Assembly (NCBI GenBank): GCA_050329575.1
Contig: JBHJOP010000075.1
Location: 1 to 17,247 of the forward strand
Direction: 5' to 3'
DNA length: 17,247 nucleotides
Source of the DNA: JAUXFS01 sp050329575
Lineage (GTDB): Bacteria > Pseudomonadota > Alphaproteobacteria > Rhodospirillales > Defluviicoccaceae
The translations under genes were made by a program, and so were the position numbers. The notes under the pieces are model-generated. The model was given only the letters and a program-made list of their open reading frames with translations, had not been told where the DNA came from and did not search any database. Of the stretch, positions 14,811 through 17,247 are shown piece by piece; the stretch's first letter is position 1, and every line of letters begins with the position of its first letter.

Positions 14811-15676
14811 CCTCGCCCGGCGACCGACCGTTGATCGACGGCAGGGGTGGAGCCCCGGGCCGTAGGATCGTGCTGCATCTGGTCTCGCCCGCTTCCGGCG
14901 ACCTGGTCGAGCTGATGGCTCGAACGCTGGTCGCCCAACTCGCGGACGTCCGCCCGGTGCGCCATTTCTGGCAGATGGTGCGCACCCGCGACGACGTCGA
15001 CAAGGTGCTCGCCGGCATCGCCGAGAAGGGCGGTTTCGTGCTCCACACCGTCATCGACGCCGAGAACCGGCTGGCCCTCGAGGACGGCTGCCGCCGGCTC
15101 GACGTGCCGTGCCTGTTCGTGTTCGAGCCGTTCCTGGGCGCCATCTCGGCCCACTTCGGGGTCGACCTGCGCCAGAACGCCAGCCCCCGCATCGTCATGG
15201 ACGAGGCGTTCTCGCGCCGGCTGGAGGCGATGCGCTTCACGCTCGGCCACGACGACGGTCTCGGCGAACAGGATCTGGAGCAGGCCGACGTCGTGCTGCT
15301 CGGCGTCTCGCGGGTGACCAAGACACCGACCTGCATGTACCTGGCGCATCGCGGCATCAAGGCCGCCAACGTGTCGCTGGTCGCCGGTGCGGGGCTTCCG
15401 GACGCGGTGGTCAACGCCAGGAAGGCGCTGAAGGTGGGCCTGACCGTGGCCCCGAAGCAGCTGGCGGAAATCCGTCGCAAGCGCTCCGAAAAGCTGCACC
15501 AGGATGTCGACGGCGCCTATGCGGACATCGATGCCGTCGCAGAGGAGCTTCGCGAGGTGCGGCGGATCATCGTCCGCCACGGCTGGCCGGTCATCGACGT
15601 CACGTCGCGTTCGATCGATCAGACGGCGACGATGATCATGGACCTCTTGCGGGGGCATCGGGAGGCGGCGCAGTAG
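14807..15676 (+). CDS. ppsR: PEP synthase/PPDK regulatory protein (bifunctional kinase/pyrophosphorylase, DUF299)
   Basis: Proteins of this family switch phosphoenolpyruvate synthase or pyruvate phosphate dikinase off and on by ADP-dependent threonine phosphorylation and phosphate-dependent dephosphorylation, so they gate flux between pyruvate and PEP. The 289-residue product shows the family's P-loop-like GVSRVTKTPT (166-175), the preceding HDDG (148-151), and RGIKAANVSLV just after. It has about 19 extra N-terminal residues before the family start at IVLHLVSPAS, but the ATG is fixed by the ATGA overlap with the dehydrogenase stop. The target enzyme is not in the window. Its last 41 bases overlap the flippase gene tail to tail. 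The symbol should not be confused with the photosynthesis repressor of the same name. Confidence 0.9.
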   Translation: MTSPGDRPLIDGRGGAPGRRIVLHLVSPASGDLVELMARTLVAQLADVRPVRHFWQMVRTRDDVDKVLAGIAEKGGFVLHTVIDAENRLALEDGCRRLDVPCLFVFEPFLGAISAHFGVDLRQNASPRIVMDEAFSRRLEAMRFTLGHDDGLGEQDLEQADVVLLGVSRVTKTPTCMYLAHRGIKAANVSLVAGAGLPDAVVNARKALKVGLTVAPKQLAEIRRKRSEKLHQDVDGAYADIDAVAEELREVRRIIVRHGWPVIDVTSRSIDQTATMIMDLLRGHREAAQ

Positions 15677-17024
15677 GCGTCGCTTCCAACCGACGGCCTC
15701 GGGCTCCGGCCGGCATCGCCTTGTGCCGGAACGTCCGGACCACCATGGCGGCGTGCAGCCCGGTGGCGATCACGGCGGCGGTCGCGGCGGCGAAACCGGC
15801 GCCGTCGACGCCCCAGCGGGTGAGCGCCGGCATCAGCAATCCGACATAGAGAACGCTCGTCGCCACGTTGGCCTTGAGCAGCGCGCCGGCGCGGTCGAGG
15901 CTGACCAGAATGAGGGAGAGCGGAAAGCCGAACGCCAGGACCGCCTGCCGACCGATCAGCCAGGCGAGCACCGTCGCGGCCTCGATGTAGGACTCGCCGA
16001 CAGAGAGCCGCAGCGCCGGCTCGGCGAAGGCGATGACGACGAACAGGAGCGGCAGCGCGCACGTCCCGACCACGAGACCGCTGCGCACACCGAGCGAGCA
16101 CATTCCCGCGACGTCCGCCGCGGCGGCGAGCCGCGCCAGTTCGGGGTAGATCGTCCTGCGGAGCATGTCCACCGGCCGCTCGACCACGGCGGCGAACTGG
16201 GTGGCGACCGCATAGAGACCGGCTTCGACGGGACCGAGAACCGATCCCACCACCAGCGTCGTCAGCCGTCCGAGCACCATGCCGAGGGTGCTGTTGAGGT
16301 TGGTCGACCACAACAGCCGCCAGATCCCCGGATGCGGACGGGCGAGGCCGCGGAGCCCCAGCTTCATGCCGGCAAGGTGACCGCGGCGGGCCAGCTCGCG
16401 GATGGCGACCCCCCACAAGAGGACGGAGTCCGCCACCTCGGTGACAAACCAGACGATCAGGAACGTGTCGAGGTCGGCGCCGACGGCGTAGGCGGCGACG
16501 GCGCCGGCACAGCGGCCGACCGGCGCGCACGGGCGGAGCCAGGCAAGGACGTCGAAGCGGTCGAACAGACGCAGAATGCCGGTCGGCGTGTCGGTCGCGT
16601 TGAACACGACGACCAGGCCGTACGCCTGTCCGGCCGCGACCGCGTCCGGCGGCCATCCCAGCCATGGTCCGACGATCGGCGCGGCTGCCACGGCAGCAAG
16701 CGCCCCGACGACGGCACCGCCGCCGTCCAACACGACGCCGAAGCGGATCAGTCCCTGCAAGTCGCAGCGCCGCTCCTCGCGCAGGCAGGCCGCGCCGTAA
16801 CGGATCAGCGCATACCAGCCGTTGAAGCGGACCATCGTCGCCACCACCAGCGCGTAGGCGTGGATCAGTACCAGCGCGCCAAACTGCTCCGCTCCAAGGG
16901 CGCGCGCCGCCAGCGCCAGCGCCGCCAGTCCACACAGCCCGGCGAGCCCCTGGCCGCCGAGCAGCAAGCCCGCGTTGCGGAACACGCGACGAAGCGAGCC
17001 CTCTGCGAACCAGCGGCGAAGCAT
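15636..17024 (-). CDS. Polysaccharide flippase-like membrane protein (MOP/Wzx-like)
   Basis: The 462-residue product has roughly a dozen hydrophobic segments spread along its whole length. It begins with a basic cap and NAGLLLGGQGLAG, a pattern common in Wzx/RfbX-type exporters of lipid-linked sugars, and has the central stretch GPVEAGLYAVATQFAAVVE typical of that group. It probably flips an undecaprenyl-linked glycan or related lipid across the inner membrane. The substrate is unknown and no other polysaccharide gene is adjacent. The start at ATG 17024 is tentative: no Shine-Dalgarno sequence is visible, but upstream codons (to 17114) run into what looks like the end of an insertion sequence. 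The proline/alanine-rich C-terminal tail overlaps the end of the regulatory kinase gene. Confidence 0.8.
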   Translation of the reverse strand: MLRRWFAEGSLRRVFRNAGLLLGGQGLAGLCGLAALALAARALGAEQFGALVLIHAYALVVATMVRFNGWYALIRYGAACLREERRCDLQGLIRFGVVLDGGGAVVGALAAVAAAPIVGPWLGWPPDAVAAGQAYGLVVVFNATDTPTGILRLFDRFDVLAWLRPCAPVGRCAGAVAAYAVGADLDTFLIVWFVTEVADSVLLWGVAIRELARRGHLAGMKLGLRGLARPHPGIWRLLWSTNLNSTLGMVLGRLTTLVVGSVLGPVEAGLYAVATQFAAVVERPVDMLRRTIYPELARLAAAADVAGMCSLGVRSGLVVGTCALPLLFVVIAFAEPALRLSVGESYIEAATVLAWLIGRQAVLAFGFPLSLILVSLDRAGALLKANVATSVLYVGLLMPALTRWGVDGAGFAAATAAVIATGLHAAMVVRTFRHKAMPAGARGRRLEATPTAPPPDAPARGP

Positions 17025-17134
17025 CACGCATGCATGTTGCCCGTCTGCAACACTGTCGTGAATTCGCAAACCAAGAGAGCGTGCCGTACGACCGGTCAGA
17101 GTGCCTCTAAACATACGGATAACTTGCGAAAGGC

Positions 17135-17247
17135 TTATCCCTTTGCTTCCGGCATGATCAACATCTTGTAGGTGACGGGGTTGGTTCGGGTGCCGATGCC
17201 GAGGAGGGAGCGGAAGGCGGCATGGCGGGTTCGGCGTCGGTTGAAGC
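17135..17247 (-). CDS. C-terminal fragment of a probable transposase (partial, runs off the right edge)
   Basis: Read on the minus strand, the last 36 codons give FNRRRTRHAAFRSLLGIG, then TNPVTYKMLIMPEAKG and a TAA stop. The FNRRR opening and the short tail after it look like the end of a DDE transposase, possibly IS1595/ISXO2-like, but the family is uncertain. The AT-richer bases 17100-17134 that follow (CTCTAAACATACGGATAACT) could be the terminal inverted repeat of the element. If so, an insertion sequence sits just upstream of the flippase gene. The rest of the gene is outside the window. Confidence 0.42.
   Translation of the reverse strand, partial: FNRRRTRHAAFRSLLGIGTRTNPVTYKMLIMPEAKG

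Noticed and set aside
17025..17114. Flippase start at ATG 17114
   Set aside because: The added residues are polar and unlike flippase N-termini, there is no ribosome-binding site, and they run into the probable insertion-sequence end.

Overview
The window is GC-rich throughout and carries gene types typical of an aerobic alphaproteobacterium, probably a Rhodospirillales-like lineage. The evidence for this is a type-2 (Cox15-like) heme A synthase, an alphaproteobacterial-style rRNA leader beginning GCTCTTTGACATTGT, a DUF3095 protein, an HSD17B10-like dehydrogenase and a PEP synthase/PPDK regulatory protein. No species can be assigned from the sequence alone.

Left edge (1-504). The minus strand holds what looks like the promoter and leader of a ribosomal RNA operon: TTGACA, 17 bp, TATAAG, then a GC-rich discriminator, a GC hairpin and a boxA antitermination site. 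The operon runs off the left end, so the 16S gene itself is not in the window. Facing away from it on the plus strand are heme A synthase (ctaA, GTG start at 505) and a secreted or anchored S41 C-terminal processing protease (TTG start at 1716).

Middle-left (3256-9580). On the minus strand a SulP transporter carrying both a STAS domain and an intact cyclic-nucleotide-binding domain is followed by a small lipoprotein of unknown function. A GT4 glycosyltransferase runs divergently from the transporter on the plus strand. Its 3' end overlaps by 19 bp that of a minus-strand DUF3095 gene, which sits downstream of an alpha/beta hydrolase in the same apparent operon. The DUF3095 protein has two aspartate motifs placed like the metal-binding aspartates of class III nucleotidyl cyclases. 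This is notable next to a cNMP-binding transporter, but a functional link is only a hypothesis.

Middle-right (9742-13899). This is a cold-shock-type neighbourhood: a DEAD-box RNA helicase (RhlE-like) and the ribosome-associated GTPase TypA/BipA form a tight minus-strand operon, divergent from a CspA-family protein across a 478-bp gap. Just before the csp ribosome-binding site is a perfect 8-bp inverted repeat. Downstream of csp lies a 53-residue, very lysine/arginine-rich small protein whose start region closely resembles that of csp.

Right end (13900-17247). An SDR dehydrogenase (HSD17B10-like, likely acting on 3-hydroxyacyl-CoA or another short-chain alcohol) overlaps by ATGA with the PEP synthase/PPDK regulatory kinase/phosphorylase. 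That gene in turn overlaps by 41 bp, tail to tail, with a polysaccharide flippase-like membrane protein. The last 113 bases encode, on the minus strand, a C-terminal fragment that looks like a transposase, so an insertion sequence probably begins at this edge.

I saw no tRNA gene, CRISPR array, intact mobile element or prophage. Most long alternative ORFs are high-GC shadows of these genes.
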